Positions 11,701 to 21,250 of a DNA stretch of 41,934 nucleotides are shown here, in pieces. Source of the stretch: Collybiopsis luxurians FD-317 M1 (Eukaryota; Basidiomycota; Agaricomycetes; Agaricales; Omphalotaceae); the NCBI GenBank assembly GCA_000827265.1, contig KN834756.1:160110-202043 (forward strand), read 5' to 3'. Numbering within the stretch: position 1 is the first letter of the stretch; each line of letters opens with the position of its first letter. The notes beneath the pieces are model-generated. The model saw only the letters and a program-made list of their open reading frames with translations. It did no database searches and was not told where the DNA came from. The translations under genes were made by a program, and so were the position numbers.

Positions 11701-13086
11701 NNNNNNNNNNNNNNNNNNNNNNNNNNNNNNNNNNNNNNNNNNNNNNNNNNNNNNNNNNNNNNNNNNNNNNNNNNNNNNNNNNNNNNNNNNNNNNNNNNNN
11801 NNNNTACAGGTGCTGAGTTGGGTCATTCTCTGCAGGGCCATGAAAAGTGGGTAAGATCAGTGGCTTTCTCTCCTGATGGAACCAGAATTGTGTCAGGGTC
11901 TGATGATAAAACAGTGAGAATTTGGGATGCCACTACAGGTGCTCAGTTGGGTGATTCTCTGCAGGGCCATGAAGATTTGGTAACATCAGTGGCTTTTTCT
12001 CCTGATGGAACCAGAATTGTGTCAGGCTCTAATGATAAAACAGTGAGAATTTGGGATGCCACTACAGGTGCTCAGTTGGGTCATTCTCTGCAGGGCCATG
12101 AAGATTGGGTAAGATCAGTGGCTTTTTCTCCTGATGGAACCAGAATTGTGTCTGGCTCTGATGATAAAATAGTGAGAATTTGGGATGCCACTACAGGTGC
12201 TCAGTTGGGTGAATCTCTGCAGGGCCATGAAGATTGGGTAACATCAGTGGCTTTTTCTCCTGATGGAACCAGGATTGTGTCAGGCTCTATTGATAAAACA
12301 GTGAGGATTTGGGATGCCACTACAGGTGCCCAGTTAGGTGATTCTCTGCAGGGCCATGAAGATTGGGTAACATCAGTGGCTTTTTCTCCTGGTGGAACCA
12401 GAATTGTGTCAGGCTCTAATGATAAAACAGTGAGAATTTGGGATGCCACTACAGGTGCTCAATTGGGTGATTCTCTGCAGGGCCATGAATTTTGGGTAAA
12501 ATCAGTGGCTTTCTCTCCTGATGGAACCAGAATTGTGTCAGGCTCTCATGATAAAACAGTGAGAATTTGGGATGCCACTACAGATGCTCAGTTGGGTGAT
12601 TCTCTACAGGGCCATGAAGATTCAGTAAGATCAGTGGCTTTTTCTCCTGATGGAACCAGAATTGTGTCAGGGTCTGATGATGAAACAGTGAGAATTTGGG
12701 ATGCCACTACAGGTGCTCAGTTGGGTGATTCTCTGCAGGGTCATGAAGATTTGGTAACATCAGGCAGTTTTTCACCTGATAGAACCAGAATTGTGTCAGG
12801 CTCTGATGATAAAACAGTGAGAATTTGGGATGCCACTGCAGGTTCTCAGTTAGGTGATTCCATACAGAGCCATGCAGATTGGGTCCTATCACAGGATTTC
12901 CCCTTTAATAAAGCCAAAACTACAACACCCTTAGCTCAGAATCCCCAGATTTGGAATTGTAACTCAAGCACACAGCAAGGAAGCTCTTTTCACAGCTCCA
13001 AATGTATGACCCATTCTAACAGTCAGTTATCAGTCACATTTAGAAAAACTGATCTTTTCTCATCATTCCTTGTACTCCCTCTTTAG
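8789..13086 (+). CDS. NACHT-WD40 NLR (NLR1), C-terminally truncated by frameshift
   Basis: Proposed exons are 8789-8837, 8888-10437 and 10489-13086, with introns of 50 bp (GTGAGT..TTAG) and 51 bp (GTAAGT..ACAG). Both splice sites are conserved in NLR2. Exon 1 gives a short leader (FNIAGGDINI). Exon 2 gives the NACHT domain: P-loop GMAGTGKST at 9091-9117, Walker B VFVLDALDEC near 9403, and sensor LKFLFTSRPE. A helical region follows up to WIEAMSLLTQLQ. Exon 3 gives at least 11 WD40 units of 43 residues (129 bp) plus a linker. The N run at 11218-11804 lies inside the array. A one-base deletion near 13050 relative to NLR2 ends the protein at 13086, losing the conserved C-terminal module. Likely role: a cytoplasmic STAND-type receptor for non-self or heterokaryon recognition. 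The annotated length (about 1398 residues) depends on the gap. A simpler start would be the in-frame ATG at 8926. Confidence 0.85.
10738..12880 (+). repeat. 129-bp tandem WD40 repeat array of NLR1
   Basis: The unit is 43 codons, near identical at the DNA level. It starts diverged (NCVAFSPHGTRIVSSS), becomes near perfect, and diverges again at SIQSHADWVLSQDF. Visible units by their variable tripeptide after GH: KDSV, EDLV, EKWV, [gap], EKWV, EDLV, EDWV, EDWV, EDWV, EFWV, EDSV, EDLV. Substitutions are confined mainly to the residues after GHE, the T/R/K before SVAF, the residue after SGS, and the residue after QLG. Confidence 0.9.
11218..11804. other. assembly gap (587 N) inside the WD40 array
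   Basis: Unknown bases. The 148 bp before it (11070-11217) are identical to the 148 bp after it (11805-11952). Its length keeps the reading frame but does not fit a whole number of 129-bp units. Confidence 0.95.
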
Positions 13087-13289
13087 ATAACACAAAATGG
13101 ACTTTGAAGGATGATGGATGGATTGAGTTCACTGACAACCTCAATCCCATTGTCTGGGTCCCTCCCCAATTTCGTCATTTTTTATGGACACCCCTCACAA
13201 TGTGCATTATCTCACGAAATGGATATACACAATTTTCTTTCCGCAATTGTGTATATGGAGACAATTGGACCACTTGCATCCATGATTAA
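13087..13289 (+). pseudogene. orphaned C-terminal module of NLR1
   Basis: In the frame shifted by one base from the end of NLR1 lies a good copy of the C-terminal module shared by NLR0 and NLR2: WTLKDDGWIEF, IVWVPPQF, FLWTPLTMCIIS, NGYT, CVYGDNW, ending at TAA 13287-13289. It can only be translated with NLR1 if the missing base is restored or bypassed. Its preservation suggests the frameshift is recent or is a sequencing/assembly error near the repeat array. Confidence 0.8.
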
Positions 13290-13469
13290 GCCAATTGCAA
13301 TATTCAACTTCACCTATCTATATGTTCTATAGAGAATCTCGCAACTGTGAACTAAGTGCACCTCCTGCACTAGAACTTTTGTAATGTGATCTGCCTATGT
13401 CATTTTTTCATCTAAGCTGTTCTGCCCTAGGGATTGACACTGTGTAACTGTACCATAAAGGGTGTCAGC

Positions 13470-13778
13470 TGTTAAGCACAGATACACATTGTTCTGTATA
13501 TCCAGCTTTGGCACTTCCTGATTAGATAACTCTCGTACATTCTCTTTTACTCCTGTTCACATTACCTGCTTACATATTAACTGTACAGTAGCTACTACTT
13601 ACCACAGCCACCATGGATTGTCCACCTCAGTTGGCCTACTATCAACTGAGGTGAGTCATTCTATGTTACTTACCATATCCTGGTGCTAATGTACATTTGT
13701 AGCTTCGTGTTGTTGAACAGGTACATAATAATGATATCTAGTTGACCTACTATCAATTGAGCTACATGTTGTTTAACA
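13470..13778. mobile_element. solo LTR in the NLR1 3' flank
   Basis: The segment starts TGTTAAGCACAG and ends TTGTTTAACA (a TGTTA..TAACA terminus). It is flanked by a 5-bp duplication, TCAGC at 13465-13469 and TCAGT at 13779-13783. The paralogous flank of NLR2 reads GGTGTCAGTAACAG without the segment, which is an empty site. Length is 309 bp. It contains a perfect hairpin, CACCTCAGTTG / CAACTGAGGTG, at 13623-13653. It is not similar to the LTRs of the copia element at 19332-24735. The insertion postdates the segmental duplication. Confidence 0.75.
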
Positions 13779-13806
13779 TCAGTAACAGTCTTTTACAGCT
13801 GTATTT

Positions 13807-14019
13807 CAGCCTGTCAAGAAAACCTAGGCCAAATTTTAAAAAATGACATAACTGCTGAACACACAGCCTGATCCAAGTCTATTGAAATCATGAGAGGTTG
13901 GGGCTTCTTGGGGCTGTGCTGACAACCAGCTCGAGTTTTAAATGGCAGCTGCTGTCTGCTATGAAGTCAGCAAACAGCTCATTTTTTAAACAATTGGCCT
14001 AGGTTTTCTTGAGAAGCTG
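13807..14019. mobile_element. MITE-like TIR element, copy 1
   Basis: Left end CAGCCTGTCAAGAAAACCTA and the reverse complement of the right end CAGCTTCTCAAGAAAACCTA match over about 40 bp (continuing GGCCAA.TTTTAAAAAATGA), around a 130-bp centre. There is no coding potential. The same 214-bp element is at 34395-34608, at the same place relative to NLR2, so it was present before the duplication. Confidence 0.75.
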
Positions 14020-14049
14020 TACTGAAGGAAATGAGCCATGATTGGGGTA

Positions 14050-14935
14050 CTAGCATGGCCCAAAATGGTCCAAGCAAGGATTTTTACATGATTGACACCC
14101 ATTTGAGCCCAGCAGCTATGCTTTTGTAACTTGTTATGCCATATATGCAAAGCATATAGTTATATGTACATATGTTGTCCCATATATACAGGCAATTTCT
14201 GTACCATATTTACATGGCTGTAACCATATTCAGTTACAGTGGCAATCCCTATTCTGCCCATACCTGCAACTCATCTTCATCAAATTTGATATAAGTTTTC
14301 CTGTCAATGTGTACTGCTGTGCTTTCAAATCCACTCAGTAGCACTAGATGAAGCAGGGGGTGGATATAAAGTATACAGATCATGCAAAGCAGGTATCATT
14401 TTTAATCACTCATATTGGATTTTACTTTTGTACTCTTGGTGCATCATTAGTATAGCTTTGTGTATTATATTTTCCTAGGACATACAGTATAAGAGTGTAG
14501 ACTCATAGAGTAGAGTACAGCTTTTCAAGTTGAACTTGAGCATCTACCTACCGTATTCTAACAGATCCAACAGGACTGAATCAATATGTACTGAGCCAGA
14601 AACTGATCAAATTCATATGCCTACAATGATTTTGCAGGACCGAAGAAGGAAAGCGGAGCCAGATATTTTGGGAAGGAAAAGCCATTTTGCAAAAATGAAG
14701 CTGTAGCATGTCATTGGGAGCATAGACATGGAGTGAAGAAAGTGTAGGTGGGAAATCGGACAGATTGCATATCTTGATTCTTGATTCTTCATGAATCTGT
14801 CCATTGGCTTAGGCCTAAGAGCTTCTTAGCACCCCTCATTGTCCTTATCCTCTTGCCCAGTAGATGACACAGTGGATGCAGTGTACACATTGGACTGAAT
14901 AGGCATAGTAGACATCTAGAATTCATATGAACAGT
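14050..14935. other. non-coding interval with AT palindromes
   Basis: No gene is supported. ATATATG/CATATAT-type short palindromes cluster at 14140-14190. The rest is plain AT-rich DNA up to the start of the transposon-like unit. Confidence 0.4.
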
Positions 14936-14960
14936 GATCAGGGGGTATAGGTATAACTGG

Positions 14961-15063
14961 ACACACTCACACTTGTGCCTGGTCCTCACACTCACACTCA
15001 AGCCACTCACACTCACACTTGGGCTGGTCATACTCATACTCGGCAAGCCCACACTCACATTTG
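14961..15063. repeat. left subterminal CACTCACAC array
   Basis: Repeats of CACTCACA(C/T), CACACTCACA and CATACTCATACT alternate with 10-12 bp spacers (TTGGGCTGG, CAAGCC). The inverse complement of this pattern closes the unit at 25893-26010. Confidence 0.7.
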
Positions 15064-15181
15064 GAAGGATCATAGGAATGAGCTGCAGGTGCATCAGGAT
15101 AATCGGACAGTAGTATACAAATTTTTGTTTACCATATTTCAAATTGTACTTTTGCTTGTACCACCATCTCCTGGTGCACCC

Positions 15182-18100
15182 ATGGTTGGGCAAGAGGGTA
15201 ATGAACAGCTTCAAAAGCTCATCAGATACATCCCAGTACATATTTTACACAGATTTTGTGACCAAGTATGTGTTCCCATCATTACCCTTCCATCAGACAT
15301 GCATCGCTATATTGTCTACACCACTCATGCATTTACTTGGCAGTATTACAGTGTTGAATATATTGAGAAGGATCCCATGAAGTTCCTCAACTTTACATGG
15401 ATTGATTTTGATGCATTTTGTGACTATCTGCAAGACAAGGGCTATGAAGGTCTTCTTACAAAGGACCCATGTATGTATACAGATTGTTTATTATAGACTA
15501 AGCCATCTCTAAATGCATTTTTACTAGCTTCAGAACCTCATATCAAGCAAGAAGACACTGATATCAACATCTCAGCAATACATGCCACTTCAGTGGTTGT
15601 GTGAACACATGTAGAGAAGGATCAAAATGGAAATGAATCTATCTATATCTATGACTCTCATGAAGTGTCAGAGGATGATGGTATATTTTCCACTCAGTCA
15701 TTGTTTCTTCCCACTTTACTGAAACTTTTCTCCTGAGGCTCTCAGGATGGTGATGGGTCTGATGATGCTGAGGACATGAAGCAAGCAAGTATGTATTCTG
15801 AGCCCCAAGTAAATATCTCTATCACTCACTTTTGAAGATAGCTACAAGCTCTCAAGATGGTTCCTTTGATTGGGACCCTGAATACTGTTTTGATCAAGTT
15901 TCTTGCTCCAACTCACCAACAGTGGTACAGACTGACTCAGAAACTCTCAATGACAATACACAAACAGCAGTTGATGCTGACAAAATATCTTCTGTTATTG
16001 ATACTGATGATCCTGTGGATATTGAAATCTTATCAGTCATTGGGCAAGTTGAATCAGAACATGAAGATGAGATCAAGTTGGTCACTAGTGGGGAAGGGGG
16101 AATGGATGTGGAATGGAAAGAGTCAGATACAGCATCAGGAAAAATAGCTTGAGCTTGGAGTTAAATTATAACAACCTCAAGAAACCTAAGAAGCATAGGA
16201 CACTTCAAGTACTTAGGCTACCTAGGTTTCCACAGTCCAACCCCTATATCCTAGGGTGCCCTAGGTTGTCCTAGGTTGTCTCAGGTTGTCTCAGGTTGGC
16301 TTAGGTTACCTGAGGTTACCCCAGGTTGCATAAAGGGTTAATAAGTAAAAATAATATAACTTTATATATTACTGTTTGTACTCTATTCTACTGTATATAG
16401 TGAGCTATTGTACTTGTATAGTAGTAGTAGTAGTAGTAGTAGTATTGAACTTGTACATATTTTATGTATAGTATATATGGTGTACATTTTTGTCAGGTAT
16501 TATACTTTATAATGTATTACAGTATATTAGTATTAATCTAATATACTCAAGTACAGTATTTCAGTACAGTAAAGAGCTTATACATGTACATATAGTGTGT
16601 ATATAGTATGGTATAATTGTGATATACTTGTTTTGACCATATGAAAATTATTTTGATTGTAGACAGCTCACAGAGTTGCATCATGTGACTTATGTCAAAT
16701 TTCAGTTTCTATGAGTTATCTACAACTAAGAAGGTATCCTTGTCATGCATTTAGGATAGATTAAAGCATATGTATATATATTCAATATAATTTTGCCTTA
16801 TTTGGTAATATTTACAGCATCACTCCTCAGGTATCCTTGGGATACCTGAGGTTTGTCCAGGATATTGGCATTTCCTAGGTTACCTGAGGTTCACCCAGGT
16901 TGCACAGGTCACCTAGGTCACCCAGGTCCCTCAGGTTGCTCCAGGTTGCCTCCTAGGTAACCTGAGGCTCAGATCATTTTTCCTGATGAGTGTGGCTTGA
17001 TGAAGGCATTTGGTCAGAAGTCCTCGAGGTGAAAACAAAACTCAATCAACAACTTCCAGTGCAATGTCTCAAAAAGGTCCACAGCAGAATCCCTTCCAAT
17101 TGGCCTATAAATTGCACCCCCACTGCCTTTCTAATTGATTTAAGTGGCCCACAATATCTACAGGCAGGCAAAGAAGTGGACCTTGAGATGCTTTTGAATA
17201 GCGAGGTTCAGTTCAATTGTTTCCTTTAATATTTGGTGCACTAACTGTTCTTAAGTCACAGGAGCACTGGACATATGAGTTGAAAGGGAAGAATGACTCA
17301 AAGTGCATGTTGTCTGGCCACCTTTTTGGACAGAGCAAGGAAGACCAGGTTCAATGTTGACATGTCCATGAGAAGTGTGGCAGGATCTATGCTTGTGAAT
17401 GTGTTATTTCTCAGTATCTTAACATGGAATGTTATGAGCTGGATCCTACCACTCTTGAGGATTTGATTCAGGCCTGAATCCAATCATGTATTGATGAAAC
17501 ATCATCCATTGACAAGCTGTCATTAATGTCAGTGTTTCTTATAGAATATTTACCAAACTTTTGGCTGACTTTATGTTTGAATGGATTTATTTCAGATTCT
17601 GGATGGTCATTAATTCATGCGACTGCCCTGCTGTGGATGAAGAAGGTGAACCTTGCATAAGTAAGCCAATTGTTAAGAAGTATTGAGAGGTGTGCTTGCA
17701 ACAATGCTATCCTATGCAGTTTCTGATCCAGTTCAATTTTTAAGGGAGGATCAGATTGTAAAGGCCACTCTCACTTCATTGCTTGTTTGGGTTGGACAAA
17801 GAAACAGTGTGATGGACACAGGTCCTATTCAATTCCTGACAGGGTTAACAAAGACATTCTCATAAAGCTTTCCAGTGCTAAGGAGCTGGAAACTGTTTCT
17901 CACATACCTACTTGTTCACAAATTTTGCAGTCACAGAATGGTGCTTTGAAGTGCAGCTGCCTTCCTTGCTATATTCTAATGTAATTAACACAGGATACTC
18001 ACATAACCCAGATGGCTCTCTAAGCAAACTCGTCAAACACAAATGCAATGCATTTTGAACCATTTTTGTCCCCACCAATCCTTCTATCAGACACACAGTC

Positions 18101-19327
18101 CTTGTCTTTGGCTCAAAACAAGCATGTTCTGTCAAACCTGAGCCACATAATCATCCCATCCTCCCACAAACCAAGCTCACTCCTTCAGTAATGGAATTGT
18201 ATACAAAATGTATCAAAGCGACAGGTATTATCAGAAGCTCAGTCAAATCAGTTCAGACAGATGTGTCATATTCCAATGGCCTACAAACTAGATTTGCTGA
18301 TATATTCTTGTAGCAGCATCAACAACTTCACTGTTGGATGGAAAGACTCCATCAACTCTTCATCCTTCACTTGCCAATGTGCATCGACAGCAGCATCTTA
18401 TCAGACATGTCAAGTCTCAAAGATTTCCAGAAGGGATTGACTTTGAAGGTATGTACCACTGAGTTCTATTTGTAATGGTGATCCATGCTTATTGTAGTCA
18501 GGTGTATGGGATGAGTATGAGAAAGGCTTGCAGAAACCTTTGGAGAAACATTACATTCACTGAATAACCACCTCGGATTCTGGAGCACATGTTATCTTCA
18601 CTGCTGCACCTGGTCTGATTGAGTTGGTGCATGCAGCCACCCAGATTCAAGGAGACAGAATGTTCAAACACATGAAGGGCAAGTTTAACAAGTATGAAAT
18701 CACAATGTGGCATAAGGCAATGGCAAGAAGTATGGCTCCGTTCTTCAATTACTTATCATATTCTAATATCACATATTCAGCACTTACTATCACTTGTATC
18801 TATTTTGATCACAAGGATTCAGTTACTTATCAATGTATCTTTGACAGCTTTCAGGACCTTGTCTTTTGCCTTACTGGAAAACCTCTGTGATTCCAAGCTC
18901 TCCATAGTGACAGCAATCTTCTTGCATTTGGGTCTGATATGGAGCTTGCAGAGCTGAAAGCTGCTGGAGAATCATTCAAATGCAATCATGATCCATGTCA
19001 CACTGGCCTTGAGGACCCTACAGCTGAAGATATCATGAAGCAAATATTGCGCATATGTCATGTACATTGTAAACGGTATGTGCAATTCATCATATCCATT
19101 TTATCTGATGAGCTCCAACTCATTTTTTTTCAGTGGAGTTGACAATCTCAAGAACAAGGTCACACCAGAGCAATACCTGAAATTGATCAACTTCATGTAT
19201 CTACCTTCAAAGGAAGCAGCAAAAGAATTCACCGATTGGGTTAAAGGTCTAGGTCATCCACAGGTGCAAGGTACAGAGTGAGATCTTTGTCTATTATATC
19301 ATGCACTAAAGCCCTTCACACTCTGAA
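15182..19327 (+). pseudogene. transposase-like gene, 5' part (degenerate)
   Basis: A start at ATG 15182 (MVGQEGNEQLQKLI) opens a frame up to a donor at 15471 (GTATGT..CTAG 15527). Pieces then continue in shifting frames with many stops: an acidic region (15830-16147), WLDEGIWSEVLEVK and NWPINCTPTAFLIDL (16990-17230), a C/H-containing part HFIACLGWTKKQCDGHRSYSIPD (about 17770-17870) and FDHKDSVTYQCIFDSFQDL near 18810. Then come GSDMELAELKAAG near 18930 and VDNLKNKVTPEQY near 19140. This order matches, from memory, a large family in Agaricomycetes that looks like a MULE/DDE-type transposase; the family has no trusted name. The gene is interrupted at 19327 by the copia element and resumes at 24736. 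It is not functional as it stands. Confidence 0.6.
16190..16975. repeat. two CCTAGGTT-type motif arrays with AT-rich centre
   Basis: At 16213-16332 and 16826-16975 the motif (C)CTAGGTTRCC / TCAGGTTGYC / TGAGGTTACC repeats every 10-12 bp in the same orientation. Between them is very AT-rich DNA with a (TAG)8 microsatellite at about 16419-16444. No coding sequence. It interrupts the decayed transposase gene and may be a further nested non-autonomous element whose ends carry the arrays. Confidence 0.45.
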
Positions 19328-19331
19328 GCAT
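19327..19331. repeat. target-site duplication AGCAT (left)
   Basis: AGCAT directly precedes the 5' LTR and is repeated directly after the 3' LTR at 24736-24740. Removing the element and one AGCAT restores an open frame across the site (SEA-WWDHK), so the target was an exon. Confidence 0.85.
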
Positions 19332-19484
19332 TGCTAAATGGTGACCAGGCTGTCTCATCAGCATAGGTGCCATGTCTCTCCTATCTAGTATAGTAACCAT
19401 CCTGGGACAAAGCAAGCCCCTAACATATCTTGCTTCATACCAGACTTACCAAATATATTCTATCTATCTGATTAACCTTTGATA
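19332..19484 (+). repeat. 5' LTR of the copia element
   Basis: Begins TGCTAAATGGTGACC and ends AACCTTTGATA. It lacks 58 bp that the 3' LTR has. The missing part lies between two ATACCAG copies, consistent with deletion by recombination between short direct repeats. Confidence 0.88.
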
Positions 19485-19503
19485 GGTTATGGGCCCTGAG
19501 CTC
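19485..19503 (+). other. primer-binding site of the copia element
   Basis: GGTTATGGGCCCTGAGC follows the 5' LTR directly. GGTTATGGGCCC is the start of the internal region of Drosophila copia as I recall it, where an internal fragment of initiator-Met tRNA primes reverse transcription. The fungal element appears to use the same mode. Confidence 0.65.
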
Positions 19504-19621
19504 TAACCACAGTGCCATAGGAATCAAATAGTATTGCTCATTGAACAACAACCCTACAACCCTTGCACCTCATATATCCTTTTTCTTCTTACAAATTGCA
19601 AATTTAACTTCCATTGCTGCC

Positions 19622-20700
19622 ATGGAATTCACAGAAGGAAAGGAAAAGGAGTGGAAGCCTATTGCACTGACCCCTATCAAGGAGGCTGAGGATGGTACAA
19701 ACAACTACAATGAATTCAAGTGAAAGTCCAAACTCAAACTGGATGCTGCAAACTACTGGAAATACATTGACAGTCCAGACTATGATCCCCCCAAAATACC
19801 AATACTCTAACCTAGTCATGAAATTCAAGGACTTGACAATGCAGGCATCACACAGACTGTGACTATCCCAGGGAATGAAATGGAGGTCAAGGCAGCAAAA
19901 GAAAAGGCCAAGATGTGGCTAGATGGGGACAAGAAAGTGCTCACTATCATTGCAAAGGCAGTCCTGGTCACAAAGCTATATCTCATCAAGGACTGCACAT
20001 CAGCCCACGCCACTTGGAAAGCATTGCAAAATGAGTATGAACCTCACAATACCCTTTCTGCACTCGTCATTATGCAACAGATTATTGGGAACCAATGCCA
20101 ACCCAGTGATGACCCCGTTGCATGGCTTGAGGTGATGATCCAACTCTATAGCTGTCTTTGCACTGCAGACCCAAAGATGATGATGGATTGGGACTTTGTG
20201 AAACACCTCATTACACTGATGACAAGAGACAAAAAGTGGAGGTATTGTTGAGATAGACTGAGGGAACAGCTGAGAGTTGCTGAAGCTGCTGGATGTCCTC
20301 TCCCATCCCAATTGGTAATCCATTGCCTCAAGGAGGAGGAAATCAAGCTGGGAATAGCCCCTTCAGTAACCTCCATCAATGCAATTGTTGCTGCTGGAAA
20401 ATTGAAAGGAGCTAATGGTTGAGAAGAATGCACTGTCCCTGGGGTGTACTCTGCAAACAGTTTTGCAGGGAATGCAAATGCATCTGGGTTGACTTCTAGG
20501 CAACAGAACCACAACAATAGATGATACAAGCTGTATCCATCTAACGACAACCAACAAAATCAGTGGCGCCCATATAGAAATGCATTTTGTGAGAACACTT
20601 ACTGTGTTTATCCTCAAGGACACACTCAAGCTGAGTGTTTTGTGTATGGAGGTGGGAGAGTTAGCCAATGCCCCACCAATTATAGGGGTGCCCAAGACTT
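19622..20700 (+). pseudogene. copia gag region
   Basis: Starts at ATG 19622 (MEFTEGKEKEWKPIALTPI). It contains the usual gag core (ATWKALQNEYEPHN, then DDPVAWLEVMIQLYSCL, then KHLITLMTRD) and a CCHC zinc knuckle of the form C-x4-C-x4-GH-x4-C near 20590-20640. In-frame stops occur at 19721 (TGA), about 19808 (TAA), 20249, 20420 and about 20520 (TGA). The gag protein would package element RNA; this copy cannot make it. Confidence 0.75.
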
Positions 20701-21250
20701 GCACCTATCACCAGACACTCGAATAGCTGCTCATCGTAAACAGGCTGCAGACAAGGTAAAAGGAAGAGGAAGCAGCCTGACTGGCCCTAGCCGCTTCACC
20801 GGTCTGGCCAACAACAAGGGTCCTACTGGTAGTCCAAGCAGGTTCTCAGGAACAATGGAGTACATGAATGACAATGATGAAGAGGTTGGTGATGTTTTTG
20901 AAAAGGTGGAAGACAGGTTTGCATTTCATATGGAAGTGGTAGGGGATTGCAAGGATGAGACAGAAGATATAAGAGTTGATGAAGAGGTTGGCATCAATGC
21001 AGTTGCTTTGAACCTTGATGTACCACAGAATGATTTGGTCAACCATAATACTGGTGCTACTAGACACATTTTCTGTGACAGGCGGTACTTCCAGGACTAT
21101 ATACTGCTGGATCCTCCACTCCAAGTCCATGGATTTGGGTCAAGCCTTTTGGCTGTCGCTGTTGGAAAGGGCACAATTGTATTGAAGTCATTACACAATG
21201 GCGTAAACTGAACATTCTCCCTGTCAAACATACTTCATATCCCATCGGCA
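20701..21250 (+). pseudogene. copia protease region
   Basis: The retroviral-type aspartic protease motif is visible as NTGATRHIF near 21045, with the hydrophobic partner region AVAVGKGTIVLKS downstream. The catalytic position, Asp in D(T/S)GA, is Asn here (AAT), which inactivates the enzyme. A TGA at 21209-21211 follows. Confidence 0.65.

Larger units (their letters stand above)
5501..14048. repeat. segmental duplication, copy 1
   Basis: This block matches 27425-34636 in the same gene order: 3' part of the four-TM gene (+), twin-ABC ATPase remnant (-), NLR (+), then the NLR 3' flank with a TIR element. Matching begins abruptly at 5501, inside the four-TM coding sequence, and ends just after the TIR element near 14048. 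Copy 1 is longer because of the larger WD40 array with its N gap and a solo LTR at 13470-13778. Confidence 0.85.

Noticed and set aside
10738..12880. Regular 129-bp repeats that could look like a CRISPR or satellite array
   Set aside because: The repeats are coding WD40 units in one open frame with no spacers; the context is eukaryotic.
12201..12892. Minus-strand open frames through the WD40 array
   Set aside because: Antisense of the repeat unit; they repeat with the same period and have no independent support.
14613..15241. Minus-strand open frames near the left transposon end
   Set aside because: They cross the CACTCACAC array and non-conserved DNA; no motif or homologous counterpart on the right side.
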